64,000 nt of DNA from Prochlorococcus sp. AG-409-A19 (GTDB lineage: Bacteria; Cyanobacteriota; Cyanobacteriia; PCC-6307; Cyanobiaceae), in contig QCJH01000007.1 in NCBI GenBank assembly GCA_003216155.1, positions 1-64,000 on the forward strand, given 5' to 3'. The stretch's first letter is position 1, and the number at the start of each line of letters is the position of its first letter. A model generated the notes under the pieces. That model saw only the letters and a list, made by a program, of their open reading frames with translations. It did not search any database and was not told the DNA's origin. A program made the translations under genes and the position numbers. Shown in pieces: positions 1 to 8,944 of this stretch.

Positions 1-288
1 CTTTTGGCAAAAAAATCTAGAGATTTACTATCAAAACAAGTAAGTCTTACTAGAAAGGGGTATAAAGCTGGCTTTAAATCATCCCTAGACCTACGATCAG
101 CTACATCTAGTTTCTATACATCCTCAATAACATTATCGACATTATGGGCTTCTCTGCTACAAGAACTTCTAATCTATGAGTCAAATATTATGTTCCCTAC
201 CTATCCAGCTATCAATAAAGAATTTAGTATAAAAGATAATGAAAGCATTCAAATAAGACAAATCCCTTCCCAATACAAACTCAAGTAA
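1..288 (+). CDS. TolC-like outer-membrane efflux protein, C-terminal fragment
   Basis: The reading frame is open to the left edge, so only the last 95 or so residues are present. They form a long helix (LLSKQVSLTRKGYKAG, then SLDLRSATSSFYTSS) with the spacing and the GxxSxLDLxxA-like turn found in the last coiled-coil helix of TolC/OEP proteins. Such proteins form the outer-membrane channel of type I and peptide exporters. The adaptor gene starts 6 bases after the stop codon, so it is most likely the first visible gene of the exporter operon. The assignment rests on the repeat pattern and context only; a coiled-coil protein of another kind is possible. Confidence 0.6.
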   Translation, partial: LLAKKSRDLLSKQVSLTRKGYKAGFKSSLDLRSATSSFYTSSITLSTLWASLLQELLIYESNIMFPTYPAINKEFSIKDNESIQIRQIPSQYKLK

Positions 289-294
289 ATTCAA

Positions 295-1665
295 ATGACA
301 ACTTTAATTCCTCAAACCAAGAATAATTTAAAGAGAGCTTCTAGGAATCCAGAGAGGCTATGCTCACCAACTCAAATTATTCAACCAAGGCTAAGGCTAT
401 TTGTTGCAGCATCTCTATTCTCTGTTTCATCGCTATTGGCTTGGGCAATTTTTGGTCGTATTCCAGTCACAGTAACTGGTAATGCTAGCTTTGTTGCTCC
501 AGAAACTCTAAGAGAAATACCTTCTGGAGCTGAGGGGCTTATCTATTTCAGCGAAGACATAAAAGGAAGTATAAGAAACGATCTCTTAAAACTTTCATCT
601 ATAATCGAAACGAAAATGGAGGAAGTAAAAAATAAGAAATTAAAGCTTGAACAATATCGGGAAATTTTTAGGACTATCTCAACATATGCAAAAACATATT
701 CACAGTTAACCCTAGAATCGGATAAAAGGCCTAAAACATTGCTAAGTGAAAAAGAACCAAATGAAATATCGAAGACAGTAAATCTATCCTCAATAGAGCC
801 TATTGCATATATTTTAAGCACAGAAGCAGCAACTACATTTATTCAAGCCATGACTCAATATAGACTTGCTAATAGGTTATATAATTTACAGCAAGAAAAT
901 CACGCAGAAGTCTCTAGCAAGTCAAAAGAAATATATAATGTTTTAAAAAATCAATTAAATATCTTAGAAGAACTAGTGAAAGAAGGAATAGTATCTGAAA
1001 ATGATTTCACAGAAAAGAGACAACAACTTTTAACTGTAGAAAGAGATGTTATTGACCAAGATCAATCATTAGAAGAAGCCAAAGCTACATTAAGAACTAA
1101 ACTTGGTGATCTAGTTGCGACAATTTATAATACATCTCAGCAAGTACAAATACAGCCTCTCGGGAAATCGACAATAGTCTCAAAATTAATAGCATCTGGT
1201 CAACATGTAGACCAAGGGCAATTAGTCACAATAGTCTCTACTTCCAAAGCATTATCTAACCCAAAATTAATCACTGGTTTATTCCCCTTAAAATCTCTTC
1301 AGGGGCTAGAACCTGGAATTAATGTACTAGTTAGTCCTGAGAATGCTGATGTAAATACTTACGGACAAATAAAAGGTGTGATTTCTAAGTTCTCACCAAT
1401 TCCAATAGACAAAGAAAATGCAATTTACAAAGTAGGTTCTGCTGCACGGGCAAGTTCATTATTTGCTAACAATACAAGCATGACAATGGCATCAATCCAA
1501 TTAAATACATCTGAAACAAAATCAGGTTATGACTGGTCATCCTCTAAAGGGCCAGATTATTCAATTCCGCTTGGAACTGAGGCAGAAATAACAGCAATAA
1601 TTAGAAACAGGAGACCTATTTCAGTACTGCTACCTTTCTTACGCGAAGTGACTGGACAAAAATGA
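295..1665 (+). CDS. HlyD-type membrane fusion protein of an NHLP/bacteriocin-type exporter
   Basis: A 456-residue periplasmic adaptor. It has a short cytoplasmic N-terminus, one membrane anchor at about residues 35-53, a conserved start of the lipoyl/barrel part (IPVTVTGNASFVAPE) and a long charged coiled-coil region at about 90-280. The second half of the barrel (GQHVDQGQLVTIVS) lies near residue 305. HlyD-family adaptors connect an inner-membrane ABC transporter with a TolC channel. The length and layout match the adaptors found with NHLM/NHLP bacteriocin transporters. Its stop overlaps the start of the peptidase-ABC gene (ATGA), which implies translational coupling. The family call is firm; the substrate class comes from context. 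Confidence 0.8.
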   Translation: MTTLIPQTKNNLKRASRNPERLCSPTQIIQPRLRLFVAASLFSVSSLLAWAIFGRIPVTVTGNASFVAPETLREIPSGAEGLIYFSEDIKGSIRNDLLKLSSIIETKMEEVKNKKLKLEQYREIFRTISTYAKTYSQLTLESDKRPKTLLSEKEPNEISKTVNLSSIEPIAYILSTEAATTFIQAMTQYRLANRLYNLQQENHAEVSSKSKEIYNVLKNQLNILEELVKEGIVSENDFTEKRQQLLTVERDVIDQDQSLEEAKATLRTKLGDLVATIYNTSQQVQIQPLGKSTIVSKLIASGQHVDQGQLVTIVSTSKALSNPKLITGLFPLKSLQGLEPGINVLVSPENADVNTYGQIKGVISKFSPIPIDKENAIYKVGSAARASSLFANNTSMTMASIQLNTSETKSGYDWSSSKGPDYSIPLGTEAEITAIIRNRRPISVLLPFLREVTGQK

Positions 1666-3698
1666 ATTATCATTCAGTTAAAAATACATTACAGATGCAA
1701 GCGGCTGATTGTGGAGCTGCTTCTTTGAAAATGCTTTTAGATGATCTTGGTTATGAATATACTTTGGGTGAACTAAGAGAACTAGCTTGTGTAGGGAGAG
1801 ACGGTAGTTCACTCAGAGATTTAATGAATGCAGGAGACAAAATTGGTTTTAAACTTGAGCCAGTTAGAGGAAAATATAATGATCCTCAATTTGATGATGT
1901 ACCATTTCTCCTTTGGTGGAATAGAAATCACTTTGTTGTTTACGAAGGAAGAAAAGGTAAGAAGTTTTTTATAAATGATCCGGCTTCTGGAAGAAGAGAA
2001 CTTGATGCAGAGGACTTCAAAGAAGGATTTAGTGGGATATGCCTAAAGATTATATCTAAGCCTAAAGATAATAATTCATATACTTCACCAAATATATTGA
2101 ATATTGGTACTATTTTAAAATCATCAATAGCTGAATCAGAAAATGCCCTTATAACAGCTGCATTAATAGCTTTACTTCTCTCTATACCTACCATTGCAAC
2201 AGCCCAGCTAACCTCATATTTTATCGATCAAATATTACTTAGAGGTCAAATATCAACAGCTACGGAATTTCTATGGATATTTGCATCCCTAGCCGGAATT
2301 ACAGCACTTCTTACATATACTAGTAATACTATTGCAAGTGAGGCGACTTATATCTCGACCCTATATAGAGGGTTCGTAATGATAAAATCATTAGTTAAAG
2401 CACCTCTTAACTGGATCGAAAACCGAAGCTCAGAAGAAGTTTCAAGCCGGCCATTAATAGCATCAACAATTACTACTTCATTATCATATAATTCAATACA
2501 TTTACTATCAGCAATCAGTCAATCATTAATAATAACCTTTGTTATCCTATGCATAAACTTCTGGTTAGGAAGTATTTGTATTATCCTACTTGTTTCCCTG
2601 ACTTTAATTAGCAAATGGATTGATCATAAAACTGATAGTGATAATAGAAGCATGTCAATAGAGTATGGAAAGCAATCAGGTATAGCATTAAGTACATTAA
2701 AGTCATTGAGAGATGTAAGGTCTACAAATCTTGAGAACCTAAGGTTTTCACAATGGGCCGGCTTTTATACAAACTACGTCAATGCCCAACAAAAAGTTTC
2801 TAGATATCAAATAATTGCAGGAATATTCTCAAATGGAGCGTTCTACATAGCTAATACAGCCCTTATTGTTATTGGACCAATTTTAATCATATCAAAACAA
2901 TTAACCCTCGGTAATTTTGTTGCTATTCAATATCTCATAGGAATAGTAACATCAGGTATAAGGCAAGTTCCAGAATTGCTTAGACTATACCAATCGGTAA
3001 CTAGTCCTGCAGAAAGACTTAGAGACTTATTCGAATCAGAATTAAAGGAAGAAACAAATAAAATAGATGTTGTTGTTGATAAGGAGGAATATCCGCAAAT
3101 TAGCCTAAATAAAATAAAATACTCTTATGATGGCAAAAACTACCTGTTTGAAGATATTACAGGAGTCATAAAATGTACGCCCATTACACTAATCAAGTCA
3201 AAGCCTGGGAGAGGTAAAACTACATTAATGAAGATACTCTGTGGAAATTATCAACTAAATGATGGAGAAATAGAATTAAAATGGGGATCATTCACTACTA
3301 ACAAATATAAATGTACATATATTCCTACTCTACCTGTACTTTTTGATGGTGATATAGCAGATAATATTTCACTAACTGATTCAAGAATTTCGTCTGAACG
3401 AATATATGAAGCGGCTAAAATTGTTGGATTACACGGTTCTGATTCAGTGGGAATGAATCATAGGATTAAAAACTCAGGCTCTGACTTGTCTATAAAGGTA
3501 AGGAATCAAATAGCTATGGCAAGGGCACTTGCTTCTCCAGACCCTATAATATTTTACGATGACTTCAATCCTAATTTAGACAAAGAAATAATTATGAGTT
3601 TCTTTGAAAGATTGAAAGAAGAAAATAGGTTTATAATACTTACAACAAATATTGACGATGAAATATTCTCTAATTCCTCAACCTTTAATCTATCCTAA
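1662..3698 (+). CDS. ABC exporter with N-terminal C39 leader peptidase (NHLM type)
   Basis: The 678-residue protein has three parts. Residues 1-130 are a C39 cysteine peptidase with an intact catalytic set: Gln11, Cys17 (QAADCGAASL), His90 (NHFVVYEG) and Asp106 (NDPASG). Residues 160-430 are the membrane domain. Residues 475-678 are the ATPase. C39 exporters cut a double-glycine leader while exporting the peptide. The ATPase has a usable Walker A (PGRGKTT, Lys519), but the signature is LSIKVRNQ instead of LSGGQ. Walker B is IIFYDD, with Asp634 in place of the catalytic Glu, and the H-loop His is missing (TTNID). It overlaps the adaptor gene by 4 bases and lies 5 bases before the second ABC gene. 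Confidence 0.85.
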   Translation: MNYHSVKNTLQMQAADCGAASLKMLLDDLGYEYTLGELRELACVGRDGSSLRDLMNAGDKIGFKLEPVRGKYNDPQFDDVPFLLWWNRNHFVVYEGRKGKKFFINDPASGRRELDAEDFKEGFSGICLKIISKPKDNNSYTSPNILNIGTILKSSIAESENALITAALIALLLSIPTIATAQLTSYFIDQILLRGQISTATEFLWIFASLAGITALLTYTSNTIASEATYISTLYRGFVMIKSLVKAPLNWIENRSSEEVSSRPLIASTITTSLSYNSIHLLSAISQSLIITFVILCINFWLGSICIILLVSLTLISKWIDHKTDSDNRSMSIEYGKQSGIALSTLKSLRDVRSTNLENLRFSQWAGFYTNYVNAQQKVSRYQIIAGIFSNGAFYIANTALIVIGPILIISKQLTLGNFVAIQYLIGIVTSGIRQVPELLRLYQSVTSPAERLRDLFESELKEETNKIDVVVDKEEYPQISLNKIKYSYDGKNYLFEDITGVIKCTPITLIKSKPGRGKTTLMKILCGNYQLNDGEIELKWGSFTTNKYKCTYIPTLPVLFDGDIADNISLTDSRISSERIYEAAKIVGLHGSDSVGMNHRIKNSGSDLSIKVRNQIAMARALASPDPIIFYDDFNPNLDKEIIMSFFERLKEENRFIILTTNIDDEIFSNSSTFNLS

Positions 3699-3703
3699 TA
3701 AAA

Positions 3704-5785
3704 ATGAATAACTCTATCCCAAAAACACTTCAACTTAACAATGAGGACAAGGAAAGGATACTATCCTTGCAAACAGAAAGTCATTCTGTTTCAGGAAATC
3801 ACTGGACTAAAGCTGTACTTAAAGGATTAAGTGTTCTAAGAATTGATTTAGAGATCGAACTCTCAGAAGGAAAAGACATAAAAAATGTACTAATTAAAAA
3901 TGGAATTAGATATAGATTAATAGAACCAGAGAAAATAGATTCTAATCGTGATTATGGTGTATTAATTGCATCATCAACAAATGGCAATCAATCATACGTG
4001 ATGCACCATGAGTTCTCCAAAAGCAGAATATATATTTTTGATGAATCCCAGAACGACTCAAGTTATACATTAGAAAATATAACTGAATTCCTAAATGCGT
4101 GTTCACAGGTAGTTGAGGTATACCCCCCACTTCCATATAAATTGAATGATTTATGGGGGTTTTTAATGTTCATATTTGATCAATTTGAAAGAGATTTAAT
4201 TTTCGTAGCTCTGTTTACTAGCTTGGCGATGGGACTCCAACTTTTGTTCCCCCAGCTTACAGTCTATGTGGCATCAAATGTAATTACCTTAGGTTCAATA
4301 CCTTTTGCATTGCAAGTGGGAATACTAGCAGTACTGCTAGCAGTAGTAAGTACAGGAGCACTATATCTACAATCAGAATTTATTCTGAAATTAGAAACTG
4401 AAACTGACAAGAGAGCTCAAGTATCTGTATGGGATCGACTTTTAAAAGCTGATTTAGAAAATATTTCCAAATTTTCTTCTGCTGACCTAATGCTTAGAGC
4501 ATCAACTATAGGAGAAATCAAAAAACTATTGAGCTCTTCAAATATTGCATCATTGATTGGAATATTATTCTCCTTCCTTTATTTGGGTATAATGTACAGT
4601 TACTTTCCTGAACCTTTAATTGGTGTACTTCCTCTTACTATTGGATTTGTTTTTTTTGTAGTTAATCGAGCGAAAAAAGGTGGGGTATTACTTAGTAACT
4701 CATTAGATGAAAGAGCCAAGCTTACATCTGCTTCATATGATCTCTTACTACTTCAACAAGAATTAAGGTCTAGAGCATCTGAAAACAAGTTTTTAGATAA
4801 ATGGTTAGGAGTATCAAAAGAATATGCAAACCTATCTAAATCATATAGGAGAAGAGATACTGGAATAGAAATACTTTCAGCTGCATTCCAACCAATTTGT
4901 TTTCTAGTCAGTTTCATAATCATAGGGTCATCATTATCACCAGAAGATTGGGGAGATTCATCTATATTATTACCTTTACTAGGTTATACTTCCTCCTTGA
5001 CTTTATTCACTACTAATTTATCGGCAGGAGCAAACACTGTATCTGATTCATTTGTAAGAGTAATGGCATACTGGAAGCGTGCTGTGCCCATAGTCTTTAC
5101 TCCAATAGAAGCTGGCTATAAACCTGGAGCAAAAGCTCACAATCTAGATGGATCTATCGCTCTAGAAAATGTTTCTGTAGTAGACCATATTAAAGGACGG
5201 ACCATATTTGAAAATCTTACATTTAAAGTAAATCCAAATACTATAAATTTAATTCAAACTATTGAAGAAAGAAAAGTAGAAGATCTATTCGATATTTTAT
5301 TATCAATCGAAGAAAGTAACTCTGGATCGGTTTTGTTATCAGGCATCCCAATTAATCAGCATTCAATACCATCCTTAAGATCACAAGTAGCAATTTCGGC
5401 AAATGAGCCCTATATACCAATGGGGGCTTTAGGAGACATACTAGAAGGACCTTTAACTGAAAATGATGATGATTTCATGCAACTTCTTACTGTCCTTGAA
5501 CTTGATAATCTATTGGATAAGCTCCGAATGGGATTAGATACACCCATTCCAGAAGGAGGAAAGTGTTTCTCTACTAATCAGCTGCAAAGATTATCTATTG
5601 GAATGGCATTAGCAAGGTATCCTAAGGTGATTCTTATAGAAAATTCACTAGATGGATTTGATAATGATCAATTACAAATTTTATTTAAATACCTAAAGTC
5701 TAAGTCGATAACCACATTGGCTTATGAGTCGATAATTGATGCCGATAGACAATCACTTTATGATTCCATAATCAACCTTGACTAG
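3704..5785 (+). CDS. Second ABC exporter subunit (NHLM type) with degenerate ATPase
   Basis: A 693-residue ABC half-transporter with an N-terminal soluble domain of about 150 residues, a membrane domain at about 160-440 and an ATPase-like domain from about 485. NHLM bacteriocin exporters usually come as two ABC genes, and this is the non-peptidase partner. The nucleotide-binding motifs are largely lost. The Walker A position reads LIQTIEERKVED with no GxxGxGKS/T. The signature reads FSTNQLQR. Walker B ends ILIEN instead of LLLDE, and there is no H-loop His. The fold is still recognisable (LSIGMALARYPK). I infer a catalytically dead partner in a heterodimer. It lies 7 bases upstream of the TfuA gene. 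Confidence 0.8.
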   Translation: MNNSIPKTLQLNNEDKERILSLQTESHSVSGNHWTKAVLKGLSVLRIDLEIELSEGKDIKNVLIKNGIRYRLIEPEKIDSNRDYGVLIASSTNGNQSYVMHHEFSKSRIYIFDESQNDSSYTLENITEFLNACSQVVEVYPPLPYKLNDLWGFLMFIFDQFERDLIFVALFTSLAMGLQLLFPQLTVYVASNVITLGSIPFALQVGILAVLLAVVSTGALYLQSEFILKLETETDKRAQVSVWDRLLKADLENISKFSSADLMLRASTIGEIKKLLSSSNIASLIGILFSFLYLGIMYSYFPEPLIGVLPLTIGFVFFVVNRAKKGGVLLSNSLDERAKLTSASYDLLLLQQELRSRASENKFLDKWLGVSKEYANLSKSYRRRDTGIEILSAAFQPICFLVSFIIIGSSLSPEDWGDSSILLPLLGYTSSLTLFTTNLSAGANTVSDSFVRVMAYWKRAVPIVFTPIEAGYKPGAKAHNLDGSIALENVSVVDHIKGRTIFENLTFKVNPNTINLIQTIEERKVEDLFDILLSIEESNSGSVLLSGIPINQHSIPSLRSQVAISANEPYIPMGALGDILEGPLTENDDDFMQLLTVLELDNLLDKLRMGLDTPIPEGGKCFSTNQLQRLSIGMALARYPKVILIENSLDGFDNDQLQILFKYLKSKSITTLAYESIIDADRQSLYDSIINLD

Positions 5786-5792
5786 TTAAAAT

Positions 5793-7037
5793 ATGCTTTA
5801 TGTTTTTGCTGGGCCAACACTATCAAAGGAAGAAATTATAGCGTTACACCCTAAGGCTTTAGTTCGTGACCCGATAAAGTCAACCGATATACTTAATCTC
5901 CTAAGACATTCTGAAAAGGAATTATATCCGAGCAATATACTAATTATAGATGGACTTTTCCATGGTCATCTATCTATTCGCCATAAAGAAATTCTATATG
6001 CAATAAATATGGGGATAAAAGTATGGGGCTCCTCAAGTATGGGGGCACTAAGAGCAGCAGAATGCCATAAGTATGGAATGCAAGGAGTGGGAAAAATATT
6101 CGATTTCTTCTCAAGTAGCCTTTGCACATCTGATGATGAAGTAGCTGTTTCTTATTCATCAGAAAGACCCTATCAAGAGCTTTCATTGCCGCTAATAAAT
6201 CTACGATTTGCACTAGATTTAATGTTCAATAATAAAGAAATAGATAAACAGCAAATTAAAGATATCATGGAAGAACTAAAGTCATTTCACTTTTCAGACA
6301 GAAAATATGAAATATTCGCTCAGAATAAAAGATTAAATCCTTATATTGATTCTTTAAGAAAGAATTATGTGAATTGGAAGAAAGTAGATGCTCTTCAAGC
6401 CCTTAAAGAAATTGGCTTAAAAATTACATCTCAAGAAATTCAAACAAAAAACAAGTGGACTCTACATCAAGGAATGATTCCTTTAAATTATTACAAAGAT
6501 ACATTAACTTCTTCAGAACCAAATGGGGAAAATCTTATAGGAGATGAATTAGTAAAAAGGATAGGACTGATTAAGGAAGGAGAAAGGTTGTTATATGACT
6601 CATATAATCGTTTGCTTACGCTTCGCTTTGCAAAGTTATTAAATGTAAAGCCATCGGAAGAAGAAATTAAATCAATTTATGTCATCCTAGATGATTTGAT
6701 CACGCAGCAGTATTCAACTGAGTTGCCTTACTCATGCAATTTTAATGACCCTACATTTAAAAGAAAGGTGGCTTATCAGGAAGCAACAATTCTAAAAATG
6801 CATTTATGGTTAAAAGAAACACTAGGGCCTATAGGATCATCATTACCTCTACAAGATTATTTAACAAAACTGACTACGATAGAAGGATATAGAAAATCCG
6901 AAGAAATTCCTTCATTATCAAAGATTTTAAAGGGATTTTGTACTAATGAAAAAATTAATATGCAACAGATGTTTTTTGAATCAGAGGAAAACAGCTCAAA
7001 TAAGCAAGGTCGATCTAATAATCATATGGACGTATAG
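5793..7037 (+). CDS. TfuA-domain protein (YcaO partner)
   Basis: A 414-residue protein whose first 140 residues carry the TfuA hallmarks: an N-terminal FAGPTLS strand, then ILIIDGLFHGHLSIRHKEIL at about 49-68, then SSSMGALRAAE at 80-90, GMQGVGKIF at 95-103 and DDEVAVSY at 114-121. TfuA proteins accompany YcaO enzymes. In the studied cases (McrA thioamidation, thio-RiPPs) the pair introduces thioamides; others are linked to trifolitoxin-type RiPPs. The YcaO gene starts 12 bases downstream, so the two are surely co-expressed. The remaining 270 residues are helical and I do not recognise a domain in them; this is longer than many TfuA proteins. Thioamidation is inferred from the family. Confidence 0.85.
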   Translation: MLYVFAGPTLSKEEIIALHPKALVRDPIKSTDILNLLRHSEKELYPSNILIIDGLFHGHLSIRHKEILYAINMGIKVWGSSSMGALRAAECHKYGMQGVGKIFDFFSSSLCTSDDEVAVSYSSERPYQELSLPLINLRFALDLMFNNKEIDKQQIKDIMEELKSFHFSDRKYEIFAQNKRLNPYIDSLRKNYVNWKKVDALQALKEIGLKITSQEIQTKNKWTLHQGMIPLNYYKDTLTSSEPNGENLIGDELVKRIGLIKEGERLLYDSYNRLLTLRFAKLLNVKPSEEEIKSIYVILDDLITQQYSTELPYSCNFNDPTFKRKVAYQEATILKMHLWLKETLGPIGSSLPLQDYLTKLTTIEGYRKSEEIPSLSKILKGFCTNEKINMQQMFFESEENSSNKQGRSNNHMDV

Positions 7038-7049
7038 AGTATTAGAATA

Positions 7050-8282
7050 ATGAACTTTAATTGGAGGTCTAAAGATACTAAATCAGCTTGGAATACCATA
7101 GAAGAATATGCAACAAGATTTGGGATAACAAGAATAGCTAATATTACTGGACTTGATCATATTGGAATTCCAGTTTTTAGTGGAATAAGGCCAAATTCCC
7201 GAACTATTGTTGCAAGCGCAGGTAAAGGTTTAACACATATAGAATCTGCGGTGTCAGCAGGAATGGAAGCCATAGAAACAGAAGTTGCAGAAAGATTAAA
7301 TCTAAGCGAAACAATTCAATGTAGTTGGAATGAACTCAAATCAAACCAAAGAATTTTGCTGAATAATCTTCCATTATTACCTAAATCAATATTAGATAAT
7401 AAAACAATGATAAGTTGGTGTATATGTAAGTCTCTAAATAACAACTCTTCCTGTTACCTACCTAGTTCAATGATAGGGATGAATTTTGAGTCTCTTATTG
7501 AACCTCTTAGAATATTCCCTATGGGTTCAAATGGACTCGCTTCAGGCCTATCTCTAGACGATGCGATTCTATCAGGATTATATGAATTAATAGAGCGTGA
7601 TGCTATGAGATGCTGGATCAATGCAATACATACTAAGGGTTTAAGAGATGCATATATCAATACTGAATCAATCAATTATGATTCAACTAAATCCTTGATA
7701 TCAAAAATTGAGATATCAAACTTAAATGTTTATCTTTCTGATTGGACCACTGATATTGGCATATCAGTTTTCAGATGTTTAATTGTAGGTGATATAGATG
7801 CCACAGTTTCTATTACAGAAGGATTTGGATGCCATCACATTGCCGAAATAGCAATCAATAGGGCAATAACAGAGGCGGTACAAGCTAGAACAGTAATTAT
7901 TGCAGGTGCAAGAGATGATTTTACATCAGTAACTATTTCAAACAGCCCTAAACTTTATAGGGAATTCATGAACAACAAAAAGAATATGCTATTTGAAAAT
8001 TTAAATAAGACAACTGAAGAAATAGGCTCTACCAAGGAAGCAATTAAAGATATACAAGAGAGACTAAGTAACATCAATATAAACGATATATGGGTTTACA
8101 AGTTTAATAAGTGTGAGCCCTTTTCCGTAGTTAGGGTGGTATGCTTAGGACTTGCACCTTTAACGTACGGGTGGGAACCTGGGACTTATAAAACAGCTAA
8201 TCATCCTAGACTAAATTCATTTAGCCCAAGAATATATGGAATAAGAAAAGTTCTATATGAATTAAAGAATAAAAATCAATAA
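7050..8282 (+). CDS. YcaO-domain cyclodehydratase/thioamidating enzyme
   Basis: A 410-residue YcaO protein. Visible ATP/Mg-binding segments are GKGLTHIESAVSAGMEAIETE (58-78), GLASGLSLDDAILSGLYELIERDAMRCW (given by ends 162 and 189, with Glu179 and Glu182) and GFGCHHIAEIAINRAITEAVQAR around 258-280 with Glu275. These are the glutamate-rich motifs YcaO enzymes use to bind ATP while activating a peptide amide for azoline or thioamide formation. The C-terminus lacks the proline-rich PxPxP tail of azoline-forming cyclodehydratases. That absence, together with the TfuA neighbour, favours the thioamide branch. The substrate peptide is not encoded in the visible neighbourhood. Confidence 0.88.
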   Translation: MNFNWRSKDTKSAWNTIEEYATRFGITRIANITGLDHIGIPVFSGIRPNSRTIVASAGKGLTHIESAVSAGMEAIETEVAERLNLSETIQCSWNELKSNQRILLNNLPLLPKSILDNKTMISWCICKSLNNNSSCYLPSSMIGMNFESLIEPLRIFPMGSNGLASGLSLDDAILSGLYELIERDAMRCWINAIHTKGLRDAYINTESINYDSTKSLISKIEISNLNVYLSDWTTDIGISVFRCLIVGDIDATVSITEGFGCHHIAEIAINRAITEAVQARTVIIAGARDDFTSVTISNSPKLYREFMNNKKNMLFENLNKTTEEIGSTKEAIKDIQERLSNININDIWVYKFNKCEPFSVVRVVCLGLAPLTYGWEPGTYKTANHPRLNSFSPRIYGIRKVLYELKNKNQ

Positions 8283-8390
8283 CAGGACAATAAGATTGCT
8301 TTTATGAAATCTTCATCAAACAACCTATAACAGTAAATTAATGTAAGATAGAAGATTTGATTTTATACTAAATAATTAAAAAGGAAGTAA

Positions 8391-8888
8391 ATGACAAAGC
8401 CACTGTTAGTAATCAATGACATAGGTGTAAAAGGTAAAGAGCCTTGGTTAAGTAGAAGGAAAGCTATATTAATGACAATTTTTTGCGTTCTATTTTCTAG
8501 TATTTTCTATATAAAGATTCTTACTGGAATAATCACTGGGTTGCAAGCTTTATTTTTTCCCTCAATCTATTTCATTTGCTTTTACTTCTTCTGGCGATTT
8601 CCAAGACAAGTTCTAACAATAGCGATAGGTATGGTTTTGTGGATAATAATTGGGCCAGGAATAACAGGGATTTGGTTTTGGGGGATCAAAAAGATATTAA
8701 CAACTACAGGCTTCGAACTGCCGTTTAAAATTCTTGCAATAATTTTTTGGACAATAGGACCAATTGCAATAATAAGAAATCTAATCAAGAAGTTTGGACT
8801 AATAACGATTAGCAAAAATATCTTGTCAAGACGTTTTCCAATAAAGTCTTTTTTAAAGGGCTTGTATAAACAAGCCTTCAACGCATGA
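8391..8888 (+). CDS. Small polytopic membrane protein, unknown function
   Basis: I do not recognise this 165-residue protein. It has three or four strongly hydrophobic segments (about 28-46, 48-66, 72-98 and 111-129) and a lysine/arginine-rich C-terminal tail, which should face the cytoplasm. A good ribosome site (AAGGA) lies 6 bases before the ATG. It sits 108 bases after the YcaO gene and 56 bases before the metzincin gene, on the same strand, so it may belong to the export/modification cluster. An immunity or export-accessory role would fit a RiPP cluster, but this is only a guess from position. Confidence 0.6.
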   Translation: MTKPLLVINDIGVKGKEPWLSRRKAILMTIFCVLFSSIFYIKILTGIITGLQALFFPSIYFICFYFFWRFPRQVLTIAIGMVLWIIIGPGITGIWFWGIKKILTTTGFELPFKILAIIFWTIGPIAIIRNLIKKFGLITISKNILSRRFPIKSFLKGLYKQAFNA

Positions 8889-8944
8889 AACATACTAGAA
8901 TTAGCTTCTAGCTCCCAGAATTACCAAGCCTAAAACGAGCACTA

